Shown here one piece after another: positions 27,808-36,660 of a stretch of DNA of 64,000 nt. Below the pieces are notes generated by a model. The model had not been told where the DNA came from, did no database searches, and was given only the letters and a program-made list of their open reading frames with translations. Position numbers and translations under genes: made by a program. How positions within the stretch are numbered: position 1 is the first letter of the stretch; every line of letters begins with the position of its first letter. The stretch lies in NCBI RefSeq assembly GCF_900187565.1, contig NZ_FYED01000004.1, positions 62,001 through 126,000 on the forward strand. The letters run 5' to 3'. This DNA is from Pseudomonas sp. Irchel 3A7. Its GTDB lineage: Bacteria > Pseudomonadota > Gammaproteobacteria > Pseudomonadales > Pseudomonadaceae.

Positions 27808-28335
27808 GTAGAAATCCTCTCCCGCCGTTCACCGGCAGGCTGAATGTTAATTTTGTTCAGCTTTGAGTTCGGGACACTGGGTGCTGCTCTGGGTAAAGTC
27901 GACACCGCTTGCCCGGCCAGGTGTGTTTCAGATGGATTACTGAATGGCCAGCATTTGGTCAGGGTGGGCACCAATTTCGCGGCTTGTCGATCAGCGTTGT
28001 CGCGGTGAAGGCGACTTCAATGTCTCCACTCTTCGACAAGTCAACGACCTCAAGCCGCGCCGCTACGTCGGCGATGCCGCCATCGCCTTCAGCGCGAAAG
28101 GCTTTCAGCGGTGCAACGATCAATTCGGACATAAAGATCCCTTGCCCGTCGTTCACCGGCATGCTGGGAGTTGTAAGGTTTTGGTTTGCAGTCTGATGAA
28201 TTCGGTGGGGACGCTGGCAGTGGGTATCAGGGAATAGCTGATATACGAGAAAGACTCACTCGAATAATGTTCAGTGGTTCGCCCTGCCAGCTGTTTCAGA
28301 GAAGTGCTGAGTGGCCGCAACTGGTCAGGGTGGGC
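27808..28335 (-). repeat. Two diverged direct repeats in leaders of small genes
   Basis: Reading the minus strand, both leaders (28335 to 28133 and 27970 to 27808) start with GCCCACCCTGACCA, continue with TGGCCAYTCAGYA or a variant and TCTGAAACA, and end with GCCGGTGAACGRCGGG just before the ribosome binding site. Middle parts differ in length. The coding parts between them are unrelated, as in exchangeable cassettes. No gene other than the small ORF was seen in these leaders. Confidence 0.6.
27959..28132 (-). CDS. Small protein B behind duplicated leader
   Basis: A 57-residue soluble frame (MSELIVAPLKAFRAEGDGGI...), ribosome binding site AAGGGA seven bases before the ATG. The sequence is unrelated to protein A, yet the DNA upstream of both starts is homologous. 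The stop codon lies in the GCCCACCCTGACCA block that also begins the next repeat. Mostly alternating polar and hydrophobic strands. No family recognised. Confidence 0.45.
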   Translation of the reverse strand: MSELIVAPLKAFRAEGDGGIADVAARLEVVDLSKSGDIEVAFTATTLIDKPRNWCPP

Positions 28336-28524
28336 TTTTTCTTTAATCGCGGCCCTTGTAGCGGTACACGTAGGTGAACCAGAAAAGGGCTGGCACTGTG
28401 AGTAGGATCATGGTGCCACCCGCCATGCCCACCAGCGGGCCAAGCCATTGTCGGTGTCGCCGGCTAGCGTGATTCGTTCAAGTTGGGTGATAGATTCGCC
28501 ACCTACCAGACAGGGAGTACGGTA

Positions 28525-28780
28525 ATGGCTTGGCTCGAAAAACTACAAGTGTTCCGTGAACGGTTCACACCCCGGCGCCGACGCATCGTCGGTGGTGCAC
28601 TGCTCGCTGCCTGGGTCGCCGGCGTGGTGGTGTGTCCCGGTCAATATCTGCTTGGGCTATCTATCCCCGGAGTCATCATTTTTTTTAGCGGCTGGCCTGC
28701 TCAACCCGACAGAAATGGCTGACTTTTCGATGCCCGGAGCGGCTTTCCTGGCCGCGTTTTTCTCGCGCTTCCTGCGCTGA
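28525..28780 (+). pseudogene. Small membrane protein gene with frameshift in an 8-T run
   Basis: MAWLEKLQVFRERFTPRRRR begins a basic N-terminus followed by two hydrophobic segments. The frame from 28525 ends early at 28722 after FFSGWPAQPDRNG, but a frame change at the T8 run (28679-28686) continues the hydrophobic helix (VIIFLAAGLLNPTEMADFSM) and ends in FLAAFFSRFLR at 28780, giving about 84 residues. This is either a decayed gene, a sequencing slip, or slippage-dependent expression. GGGAG precedes the ATG. Confidence 0.55.
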
Positions 28781-28795
28781 TTTATGACTTGGCGA

Positions 28796-29911
28796 TCAAA
28801 CCTCACTCACATCAACCCACCGCCGCTCCCGCGCCGCCAATCGAATCGCCGTCGCCAGTCGCTCCACTTCAAAGGCTTCTTCGAAATCGGTACCGGCCTG
28901 TCCATGCCCCGCCAAGGCCATGACCAACTCATGCACTTCCAGCGTCTTCAACTCGTTGTAGCCCAGTTGATGCCCCGGTGCCGGGCTGAATGCTGCGTAA
29001 CCGGGCAGGTTAGGGCCGGCGAGTAAGCGCTGGAAACCGTCCTGGCCGACGCGGCACAGGCGTAGTTCATTCAAGCGCTCCTGATCGAACGTGAGGGTGC
29101 CTCGGGTGCCGCTGATTTCGAAGCTCAGGTGATTCTTGTAGCCGTGTTTGAGCCAGCTGCTGCTGAAGGTGCCACGCGCGCCGCTGGCGAAGCGCAGCAA
29201 GGCATGGGTCTGATCGTCGACGGCAATGCTGCGTTGATCCTGGCTACCGGCCATGGCCGGGCGTTGGCGGTGTACGGTCTGGGCGTCGGCACACACCGAT
29301 TCGACATTGCCTAGCAGATGGCGCGCCATGGCCAGCAAGTGGCTGCCCAGATCCGCCAGTGCACCGCCGGCGTGTTCAGTCTCGCAGCGCCACGACCAGG
29401 GGGACGCTGGATCGGCCATGAAGTCTTCGCTGAATTCACCTTGAAAGCTGATGATCTCGCCGAGGCTGCCGTTCAGAATCAGTTCGCGCGCCAGGCCGAT
29501 GATCGGGTTGTGCTGGTAGTTGTAGCCGACACGAGTGACGACACCGGCGTGCCTGGCCGCCAGGTGCATGGCATTGGCCTGTTCCAGGTTCACCGCCAGT
29601 GGTTTTTCGCAGTACACCGGTTTGCCCGCGGCGATAGCGGCCATGGCCATCGGGTAGTGCAGGTGGTTGGGTGTGGTGATGGCGATCAGGTTGACCCTGG
29701 GGTCGTCGATCAATTGTTGCCAGTCGCCATGGGCTTGCTCGAAGCCCCAGGCAGTGGCGCAGGCTTGCGCACGAACGGGATCGGCATCGGCCAGGGCGGC
29801 GAGGCGAAGCGTGAAGGGCAGTTCGAATGCCGCGCTGACGTTACGAAAAGCCAGGGCGTGGGCACGCCCCATGAAGCCCGTGCCGATAAGTCCGATACCG
29901 AGTTCGCGCAT
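28796..29911 (-). CDS. Gfo/Idh/MocA oxidoreductase of the inositol locus
   Basis: A 371-residue NAD(P)-dependent dehydrogenase: Rossmann motif GIGLIGTGFMGRAH at the N-terminus, the EKP motif (YCEKPLAV, about 97) that holds the catalytic lysine, and a C-terminal beta-sheet domain. Its promoter faces iolR and contains a pair of AT-rich palindromes like those upstream of iolC, so it likely belongs to the inositol regulon and may oxidise an inositol isomer or derivative. The substrate cannot be told from sequence. Confidence 0.88.
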   Translation of the reverse strand: MRELGIGLIGTGFMGRAHALAFRNVSAAFELPFTLRLAALADADPVRAQACATAWGFEQAHGDWQQLIDDPRVNLIAITTPNHLHYPMAMAAIAAGKPVYCEKPLAVNLEQANAMHLAARHAGVVTRVGYNYQHNPIIGLARELILNGSLGEIISFQGEFSEDFMADPASPWSWRCETEHAGGALADLGSHLLAMARHLLGNVESVCADAQTVHRQRPAMAGSQDQRSIAVDDQTHALLRFASGARGTFSSSWLKHGYKNHLSFEISGTRGTLTFDQERLNELRLCRVGQDGFQRLLAGPNLPGYAAFSPAPGHQLGYNELKTLEVHELVMALAGHGQAGTDFEEAFEVERLATAIRLAARERRWVDVSEV

Positions 29912-29952
29912 GACAGGATCCTTGAATTTTTGTTTTCAGAGATCCAATTTAT

Positions 29953-29995
29953 AGAATAAAAATTCTCTACCATCAATTTCTAGAATAAAAATTTA
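29953..29995. promoter_or_regulatory. Paired AT-rich operators (probable IolR sites), copy 1
   Basis: AGAATAAAAATTCT (29953-29966, perfect AGAAT/ATTCT arms) and AGAATAAAAATTTA (29982-29995, one arm imperfect), 29 bp apart start to start, about 40-85 bases upstream of the dehydrogenase at 28796. The same pairing occurs at two other inositol promoters. Confidence 0.6.
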
Positions 29996-30061
29996 CAATA
30001 TGCGTTGAACCGCTACTCAAAAATCCTTGGCAATGCGCGGAGCCATGGCGCCAGTTCTCGC

Positions 30062-30982
30062 TCAGTCTTCGAACCCGACCTGCTCGTGAATCTCGTCGAC
30101 CTTCAATTCCAGTCGATAGGCCACGGCGATAAACAGTGCCTGGCACAGGCACAGCGTCGCGCTCAGTGAGCGGAAGGCGAACGAGCTGCCTTCATTGACC
30201 AGCAGCACAGCATTGGCGCGCTTGGCCAGGGGAGAGAGGTTGCTGTCGGTGATGATCAGGGTTTTCGCCTGATGGTGTTGGGCGATGCGCAGGCAGTGCT
30301 GGGTTTCCTTGCCGTAGGGGGTGAAGCTGATGGCGATCACCAGGTCATTGGCGCGCACGCTGCGCATCTGTTCGCGGTAGCTGCCGCCAAGGCCCGAGAC
30401 CAGGTGGATGCGTTTATTGGTGTGTTGCAGGTTGTAGACCAGGTAATCAGCCACGGCGAACGAACGGCGCACGCCGACCACGTAGATGTTGTCGGCATTG
30501 ACCACCAGGTCCACTGCCTTGTCGAAGGTCTGGTCATCGAGTTCCAGCCCCAGGCGCTCGATGCCTGACAGGGTCGCGTTGATGCACTCGCGCGCCAGGT
30601 CGCCGCCACTGGCTTTCTGCGACTTGTTGGCGATCATGCTGCGAATGCGCTGCTGGTAGTTCTGCACCGGCGTGGTTTTGTGGGTATACGCCTCGCGGAA
30701 CAGCGCCTGCATTTCGCTGAAGCCGCTGAAGCCGAAACGCTGGGAAAACCGCACGATGGCCGACGGGTGCACTTCGCACTCGCGGGCGATGTCGCTGATG
30801 CGGTCGACCATGATCCGGTCGCTTTGCTGGCTCATGTAGCTGGCAATGCGTTTGAGCTGGCGCGGCAGACTTTCGTATTCCTGGGTGATCAGCTGCAACA
30901 AACGCTCGGCGTTGATCGGGGGGCTGACAAGATCGCTCTCGGGCGTGCTTTCGGTCGTGGCCGGCTGATCGGTGCGGGACAT
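30062..30982 (-). CDS. iolR: RpiR-family regulator of the inositol locus
   Basis: A 306-residue RpiR-type regulator: N-terminal helix-turn-helix (about 30-105, ISDIARECEVHPSAIVRFSQRFGF) and a C-terminal SIS sugar-phosphate-binding domain (about 145-280, NIYVVGVRRSFAVADYL). In pseudomonads and rhizobia RpiR proteins repress iol genes. It lies between two divergently read inositol units whose promoters carry matched palindrome pairs. The start at 30982 (MSRTDQP) has AAGGATTCCCT upstream; the longer frame to 31123 is unsupported. The effector, probably an inositol catabolite phosphate, is inferred. Confidence 0.88.
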   Translation of the reverse strand: MSRTDQPATTESTPESDLVSPPINAERLLQLITQEYESLPRQLKRIASYMSQQSDRIMVDRISDIARECEVHPSAIVRFSQRFGFSGFSEMQALFREAYTHKTTPVQNYQQRIRSMIANKSQKASGGDLARECINATLSGIERLGLELDDQTFDKAVDLVVNADNIYVVGVRRSFAVADYLVYNLQHTNKRIHLVSGLGGSYREQMRSVRANDLVIAISFTPYGKETQHCLRIAQHHQAKTLIITDSNLSPLAKRANAVLLVNEGSSFAFRSLSATLCLCQALFIAVAYRLELKVDEIHEQVGFED

Positions 30983-31153
30983 AGGGAATCCTTCTGGCTT
31001 GTTCTTATAGGGACGATTGTTCACCTCGTCCCCTGACAATAGGTTGGCTGTGCGCAGTCTACAGGGTAGGCCCGGACAAAATCTTGAGCTTGCTGTGGTA
31101 TGAAGCTTGCTGAAACGATGCACCGCGTCTGGAACGCCTGTACCAAAGTTTAT

Positions 31154-31197
31154 TGGAAAAAATATTCCATGTAAAAATATTTGGAAAAATTATTGAT
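31154..31197. promoter_or_regulatory. Paired AT-rich operators (probable IolR sites), copy 2
   Basis: TGGAAAAAATATTCCA (31154-31169) and a second site starting TGGAAAAATTATTGA (31182-31196), 28 bp apart, about 100-140 bases upstream of iolC. The first is palindromic in its TGGAA/TTCCA arms. Confidence 0.6.
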
Positions 31198-31292
31198 TGT
31201 TCGGTCCCGGTCGTTTTAGTCTGCATCCCACCAAGAGTGTTCGGCGCGGTCATCGTCCTGGACACAGGCTGATAAAAATAACAGGAGCCAGC

Positions 31293-33230
31293 ATGGGCCA
31301 GACTCGTTTTGCCAGTGGGCGTCAATTGGATCTCATCTGCCTGGGACGCCTTGGCGTCGACCTTTATGCGCAGCAAGTCGGGGCGCGGCTGGAGGATGTG
31401 AGCAGCTTCGCCAAGTACCTCGGTGGATCGTCCGCCAACATTGCATTCGGCACCGCTCGACTGGGGCTCAAGTCAGCGATGCTGAGCCGGGTAGGGGATG
31501 ACCATATGGGGCGTTTCCTGGTCGAATCCCTGGCCCGCGAAGGCTGTGACATCAGCGGTATCAAGGTTGATCCGGAGCGCCTGACCGCGATGGTGTTGCT
31601 CGGTCTCAAGGATCGCGAAACCTTTCCACTGGTGTTCTACCGTGAGAATTGCGCCGACATGGCGCTACGGGCCGAAGACATCAGCGAAACCTTTATCGCC
31701 TCCAGCAAGGCCTTGCTGATCACCGGCACGCATTTCTCCACCGACGGCGTCTACAAGGCGAGCATCCAGGCGCTGGACTACGCCGAAAAACATAACGTCA
31801 AACGGGTTCTGGACATCGACTACCGCCCGGTTCTGTGGGGGCTTGCCGGCAAGGCAGACGGCGAAACCCGTTTCGTCGCCGACCAGAACGTCAGTCAGCA
31901 CGTGCAGAAAATCCTGCCGCGTTTCGACCTGATCGTGGGCACCGAAGAAGAGTTTCTGATTGCCGGCGGCGCGGTGGATTTGCTCACGGCGTTGCGCAAT
32001 GTCCGGCGGCTGAGCGCGGCAACCCTGGTGGTCAAGCTCGGCCCGCAGGGTTGCACGGTGATTCACGGGGATATCCCGGCCCGCCTCGAAGACGGCGCGA
32101 TTTATCCCGGCGTGCGCGTGGAGGTGCTCAACGTACTGGGCGCGGGCGATGCCTTCATGTCGGGCTTTCTCAGCGGTTGGCTGGAGGACGCCAGCGACGA
32201 GCATTGCTGCCGGTTGGCCAATGCCTGCGGCGGCCTGGTGGTCTCGCGCCATGCCTGCGCACCGGCCATGCCGACCCGCGCCGAACTCGATTACCTGTTC
32301 AACAGTCCGGTGCCGATTACCCGGCCGGATCAGGATGCCTCGCTGCAGCGCCTGCATCAGGTCAGCGTGCCGCGCAAAGAGTGGAAGCAACTGTTCATCT
32401 TTGCCTTCGACCATCGCGGGCAACTGGTGGAATTGGCCCAGAAGGGCGGACGCGACCTCAACGCTATCGGCGAACTCAAACAACTCTTCATCAAGGCCGT
32501 GGAGCGGGTCGAAATCGATTTGCGCAAGCAGGGCATCGAGGCCGATGTCGGGCTGCTGGCGGACCAGCGTTTCGGCCAGGACTCGCTCAACGCTGCCACC
32601 GGTCGTGGCTGGTGGGTGGCGCGGCCGGTCGAAGTACAAGGCTCCCGGCCGCTGGCTTTCGAACACGGGCGTTCGATCGGCAGCAACCTGATCGCCTGGC
32701 CGCAAGAGCAAATCATCAAATGCCTGGTGCAATTCCACCCGGACGACGAGCCCATGCTGCGCCTGGAACAGGAAGCGCAGATCAAGGGTTTGTATCAGGC
32801 ATCGCAAGTTAGCGGTCATGAACTGCTGCTGGAAATCATCCCGCCCAAGGATCACCCCTCGACGCACCCCGACGTGTTGTATCGCGCGCTCAAACGCCTC
32901 TACAACCTGGGCATCTACCCGGCGTGGTGGAAGATCGAAGCGCAAAGCGCCGAGGAGTGGAAGCAACTCGACGAACTGATCCAGGAGCGCGATCCGTACT
33001 GCCGTGGCGTGGTGTTGCTGGGCTTGAACGCGCCGGCGACGGCGTTGGCCGAAGGGTTTCAGCAAGCCAGTCAGAGCCGGACCTGCCGCGGTTTTGCCGT
33101 TGGCCGGACGATTTTTCAGGAGCCGAGCCGCGCGTGGATGGCCGGTGAAATCGACGATGAGGCGCTGATCCGTCAGGTACAGGGCACCTTTGTCGAGCTG
33201 ATCGATGCCTGGCGCAGTGCCCGCGCCTGA
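31293..33230 (+). CDS. iolC: 5-dehydro-2-deoxygluconokinase fused to DUF2090 domain
   Basis: A 645-residue fusion. The N-terminal half (about 1-330) is a PfkB kinase (YLGGSSANIAFGTARLG; second signature VLNVLGAGDAFMSGF) that phosphorylates 5-dehydro-2-deoxygluconate. The C-terminal half (about 340-640) is a DUF2090 domain, thought to serve as the class II-like aldolase (IolJ step) that yields malonic semialdehyde and DHAP. This fusion is common in proteobacterial inositol loci. The ATG at 31293 follows AACAGGAGCC. It is the first gene of the catabolic operon. Confidence 0.95.
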   Translation: MGQTRFASGRQLDLICLGRLGVDLYAQQVGARLEDVSSFAKYLGGSSANIAFGTARLGLKSAMLSRVGDDHMGRFLVESLAREGCDISGIKVDPERLTAMVLLGLKDRETFPLVFYRENCADMALRAEDISETFIASSKALLITGTHFSTDGVYKASIQALDYAEKHNVKRVLDIDYRPVLWGLAGKADGETRFVADQNVSQHVQKILPRFDLIVGTEEEFLIAGGAVDLLTALRNVRRLSAATLVVKLGPQGCTVIHGDIPARLEDGAIYPGVRVEVLNVLGAGDAFMSGFLSGWLEDASDEHCCRLANACGGLVVSRHACAPAMPTRAELDYLFNSPVPITRPDQDASLQRLHQVSVPRKEWKQLFIFAFDHRGQLVELAQKGGRDLNAIGELKQLFIKAVERVEIDLRKQGIEADVGLLADQRFGQDSLNAATGRGWWVARPVEVQGSRPLAFEHGRSIGSNLIAWPQEQIIKCLVQFHPDDEPMLRLEQEAQIKGLYQASQVSGHELLLEIIPPKDHPSTHPDVLYRALKRLYNLGIYPAWWKIEAQSAEEWKQLDELIQERDPYCRGVVLLGLNAPATALAEGFQQASQSRTCRGFAVGRTIFQEPSRAWMAGEIDDEALIRQVQGTFVELIDAWRSARA

Positions 33231-33244
33231 TGTTACACCGCGAA

Positions 33245-33341
33245 ACCCTGTGGGAGCGGGCTTGCCCGCGATGACGGCGGTACATTCAGCATCAATGTGA
33301 CTGCTAGATCGCTATCGCGGGCAAGCCCGCTCCCACAGGGT
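33245..33341. repeat. REPIN (two inverted REP sequences)
   Basis: Two perfectly inverted 26-base arms (ACCCTGTGGGAGCGGGCTTG followed by CCCGCG, and its complement) separated by about 45 bases, between iolC and iolE. This is the classic Pseudomonas REP doublet. Confidence 0.95.
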
Positions 33342-33388
33342 CCTACGTCGTTCTTACTGATGTGTGTAAAACAATAAAAGGTGCAGCC

Positions 33389-34282
33389 ATGCCCGCTATC
33401 CGAATTGGCATCAACCCGATCTCCTGGAGCAACGACGACCTGCCGTCCCTCGGTGGCGAGACGCCGCTGAGCACCGCCTTGAGCGAAGGCAAGGACATCG
33501 GCTACGAAGGCTTCGAACTCAACGGCAAGTTTCCCAAGGACGCCGAAGGCGTTGGCGATGTGCTGCGTCCGTATGACCTGGCGCTGGTGTCCGGCTGGTA
33601 TTCCAGTCGCCTGGCCCGCCGCTCCGTTTCCGAGGAAATCGACGCCATCGGCAGTCATGTCGAGTTGCTGGCGAAGAACGGCGCCAAGGTACTGGTTTAC
33701 GGTGAAGTCGCAGACTCGATTCAAGGCCAACGCATTCCTCTGGTCGAACGCCCGCGTTTTCACACCGAACAGGCGTGGCAGGCATACGCTGACAAACTGA
33801 CCGAGCTGGCACGCTTCACCCTGTCACAGGGGGTACGTCTGGCGTATCACCACCATATGGGCGCCTACGTCGAATCCCCGTCGGACATCGACACCCTGAT
33901 GACGTTGACCGGCAGCGAGGTCGGCCTGCTGTTCGATTCAGGCCATTGCTACATGGGGGGCGGTGAACCCTTGCAGGTACTGCGCAAACACATCTCGCGC
34001 ATTTGCCATGTGCATTTCAAGGACGTGCGCAAACCGGTAGTGCAGCTGGCGCGCAACAACCTCTGGAGTTTCCCGGACTGCATCATCAACGGCACCTTCA
34101 CCGTGCCGGGCGACGGCGACATCGATTTCGCCGAACTGTTGGACGTGCTGCTGGCGGCCGATTACCACGGCTGGCTGGTGGTCGAGGCCGAGCAGGACCC
34201 GGCGGTGGCGCCAAGTTATGTCTACGCGAAAAAAGGCTTCGACACCTTGCGCGCGCTGCTCGACGAGAGGACTGCGCGATGA
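33389..34282 (+). CDS. iolE: Inosose dehydratase
   Basis: A 297-residue TIM-barrel protein of the AP-endonuclease 2 superfamily, converting scyllo-inosose to 3D-trihydroxycyclohexane-1,2-dione. Metal-site residues occur in AYHHHMGAYVE, LLFDSGHCYM and HVHFKDVR, and the phrase INPISWSNDDLP is typical of IolE. The gene starts at 33389 with AAAGGTGC upstream and overlaps iolB by four bases. Confidence 0.95.
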   Translation: MPAIRIGINPISWSNDDLPSLGGETPLSTALSEGKDIGYEGFELNGKFPKDAEGVGDVLRPYDLALVSGWYSSRLARRSVSEEIDAIGSHVELLAKNGAKVLVYGEVADSIQGQRIPLVERPRFHTEQAWQAYADKLTELARFTLSQGVRLAYHHHMGAYVESPSDIDTLMTLTGSEVGLLFDSGHCYMGGGEPLQVLRKHISRICHVHFKDVRKPVVQLARNNLWSFPDCIINGTFTVPGDGDIDFAELLDVLLAADYHGWLVVEAEQDPAVAPSYVYAKKGFDTLRALLDERTAR

Positions 34283-35088
34283 GCCTGCTGGTCAAAAGCA
34301 ATGCCCGTGGCCGAACCATGGTCGAGTTGGGCGAAGGTGAGCTGCAATACGTTGGCTTCGCTGCCTATCGGTTGAGCCTGGGTGAAACCTTGCCAGTCGC
34401 ATCGGGCGACAAAGAACTGTGCCTGGTGCTGCTCAGCGGCCGGGTCAGCATCAAGGGTGAAGCGCCGGGGCAGGGTGCGTTCGACTGGGACAACATCGGC
34501 GATCGCCAATCGGTGTTCGAAGACAAATCCCCGTTCGCCGCGTACTTGCCACCCGGGAGCCAGGCGCAAGTCGATGCGTTGAGCGATGTGCAAATCGCTC
34601 TATGTGCCGCACCCGGTTCGGCCACCGCCAACCACGGCCCACGCCTGATCAAACCTGAAACCATGAAACGCAGCGTGCGCGGCAAGGGCGCCAACACCCG
34701 TTACGTCTGCGACATTTTGCCGGACACCGAACCCGCCCATTCGTTGCTGGTGGTGGAAGTGCGCACGCCCTCGGGGCATTCATCGAGCTACCCTCCGCAC
34801 AAACACGACACCGACGACCTGCCGCACCAGAGCTTTCTCGAAGAAACCTATTACCACCAGATCAGCCCGCCCCAGGGCTTCGTGTTCCAACGGGTCTACA
34901 CCGACGATCGCAGTATCGATCAGGCCATGGCCGTGGAAAACAGCGACCTGGTGGTCGTGCCCAAGGGCTATCACCCGGTCAGCGTGCCATACGGTTACGA
35001 GTCGTACTACCTGAACGTAATGGCCGGCCCGAAGCGCGTCTGGCAATTCCATAACGATCCGCAGCACAGCTGGCTGCTGGATCTCTGA
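34279..35088 (+). CDS. iolB: 5-deoxy-glucuronate isomerase
   Basis: A 269-residue double-cupin enzyme that isomerises 5-deoxy-glucuronate to 5-dehydro-2-deoxygluconate, the IolC substrate. Metal-binding residues are in SSYPPHKHDTDDLP and FLEETYYHQ. The ATG overlaps the iolE stop (ATGA), showing translational coupling. The longer open frame upstream is inside iolE. Confidence 0.95.
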   Translation: MSLLVKSNARGRTMVELGEGELQYVGFAAYRLSLGETLPVASGDKELCLVLLSGRVSIKGEAPGQGAFDWDNIGDRQSVFEDKSPFAAYLPPGSQAQVDALSDVQIALCAAPGSATANHGPRLIKPETMKRSVRGKGANTRYVCDILPDTEPAHSLLVVEVRTPSGHSSSYPPHKHDTDDLPHQSFLEETYYHQISPPQGFVFQRVYTDDRSIDQAMAVENSDLVVVPKGYHPVSVPYGYESYYLNVMAGPKRVWQFHNDPQHSWLLDL

Positions 35089-35132
35089 ATTCCAACGTCT
35101 GAATTTCAAGCTCTGCACGGAGAATACGCACA

Positions 35133-36635
35133 ATGAGCGATGCCCAGGTTGTAGGCCATTACATCGACGGTCAGGTGCAGGACAGCGGTAGCGAACGGTT
35201 CAGCCATGTCTTCAACCCGGCCACCGGCAGCGTTCAGGCGCGGGTCGGGCTGGCCAGCCAGAAGACCGTGGACGCCGCCGTCGCCTCAGCCCTGAAGGCC
35301 TTCCCGGCCTGGTCCGAACAATCGTCCCTGCGGCGTTCGCGGGTGATGTTCAAGTTTAAGGAATTGCTCGATCGCCATCACGACGAACTGGCGCAAATCA
35401 TCAGCCGCGAACACGGCAAGGTCTTTTCGGACGCCAAAGGCGAAGTCACCCGCGGCATCGAAATCGTCGAGTACGCCTGCGGTGCGCCGAACTTGCTGAA
35501 GACCGAGTTCAGCGACAACATCGGCGGTGGCATCGACAACTGGAACCTGCGTCAGCCACTGGGTGTTTGCGCCGGGGTCACGCCGTTCAATTTCCCGGTG
35601 ATGGTACCGCTGTGGATGATCCCGCTGGCGCTGGTGACCGGTAACTGCTTCATCCTCAAACCCTCCGAGCGTGATCCCTCCGCCAGTTTGCTGATGGCCC
35701 GCCTGCTCACCGAAGCCGGGTTGCCGGACGGTGTGTTCAACGTGGTCCAGGGCGACAAGGTGGCGGTCGACGCTTTGTTGCAACACCCGGACATCGAGGC
35801 GATTTCCTTTGTCGGCTCGACGCCGATTGCCGAGTACATCCATCAACAAGCGACCTCGCGCGGCAAACGTGTACAGGCGCTGGGCGGGGCGAAGAACCAC
35901 ATGATCGTCATGCCCGATGCGGATCTGGATCAAGCGGCGGATGCCCTGATCGGCGCTGCATATGGTTCGGCCGGTGAGCGCTGCATGGCGATTTCGATTG
36001 CCGTGGCCGTCGGTGATGTCGGCGATCAACTGATTGCCAAACTGCTGCCACGCATCGATCAACTGAAGGTTGGCAACGGCATGCAGGGTGACACCGACAT
36101 GGGGCCACTGGTCACTGCCGAACACAAGGCCAAGGTTGAGGGCTTCATCGATCAGGGTGTGGCCCAGGGCGCGCAACTGATCGTTGACGGACGTCACTTC
36201 AAGGTGCCGGGAGCCGAGAACGGCTTCTTTGTTGGCGCGACGCTGTTCGACAACGTCACGACCGACATGAGCATCTACCAACAAGAGATTTTCGGGCCGG
36301 TGCTGGGCATCGTGCGCGTGCCGGACTTCGCCAGCGCCGTGGCGCTGATCAACGCCCATGAATTCGGCAACGGCGTGTCCTGCTTCACCAGCGATGGCGG
36401 CATCGCACGCTCGTTTGCCCGCAGCATCAAGGTCGGCATGGTCGGCATCAACGTGCCCATTCCCGTACCCATGGCCTGGCATTCATTCGGCGGCTGGAAG
36501 CGCTCGCTGTTCGGCGACCACCATGCCTACGGCGAAGAAGGCATCCGTTTCTACAGTCGCTACAAAAGCGTGATGCAGCGCTGGCCCGACAGCATTGCCA
36601 AGGGTCCTGAATTCAGCATGCCGACGGCCAAATAA
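35133..36635 (+). CDS. mmsA: Methylmalonate-semialdehyde dehydrogenase (acylating)
   Basis: A 500-residue CoA-acylating aldehyde dehydrogenase (IolA/MmsA) that turns malonic semialdehyde into acetyl-CoA and CO2, the last step of inositol catabolism. NAD-binding [11 protein letters not shown] and the catalytic cysteine in [11 protein letters not shown] (Cys284) are present. It lacks the glutamate base of hydrolytic dehydrogenases, as expected. An ATG with GGAG upstream starts it 44 bases after iolB. Confidence 0.95.
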   Translation: MSDAQVVGHYIDGQVQDSGSERFSHVFNPATGSVQARVGLASQKTVDAAVASALKAFPAWSEQSSLRRSRVMFKFKELLDRHHDELAQIISREHGKVFSDAKGEVTRGIEIVEYACGAPNLLKTEFSDNIGGGIDNWNLRQPLGVCAGVTPFNFPVMVPLWMIPLALVTGNCFILKPSERDPSASLLMARLLTEAGLPDGVFNVVQGDKVAVDALLQHPDIEAISFVGSTPIAEYIHQQATSRGKRVQALGGAKNHMIVMPDADLDQAADALIGAAYGSAGERCMAISIAVAVGDVGDQLIAKLLPRIDQLKVGNGMQGDTDMGPLVTAEHKAKVEGFIDQGVAQGAQLIVDGRHFKVPGAENGFFVGATLFDNVTTDMSIYQQEIFGPVLGIVRVPDFASAVALINAHEFGNGVSCFTSDGGIARSFARSIKVGMVGINVPIPVPMAWHSFGGWKRSLFGDHHAYGEEGIRFYSRYKSVMQRWPDSIAKGPEFSMPTAK

Positions 36636-36660
36636 TTCACCTGTGCGGAGAACAACAATA

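Noticed and set aside
28344..28450. Short minus-strand hydrophobic frame ending FTYVYRYKGRD
   Set aside because: Only about 27-30 codons from a plausible start, no good ribosome binding site; may be a gene tail but cannot be supported.
22540..28790. Search for integrase gene or second copy of the tRNA-Pro 3' end
   Set aside because: Neither was found by reading; no attachment site is therefore annotated.
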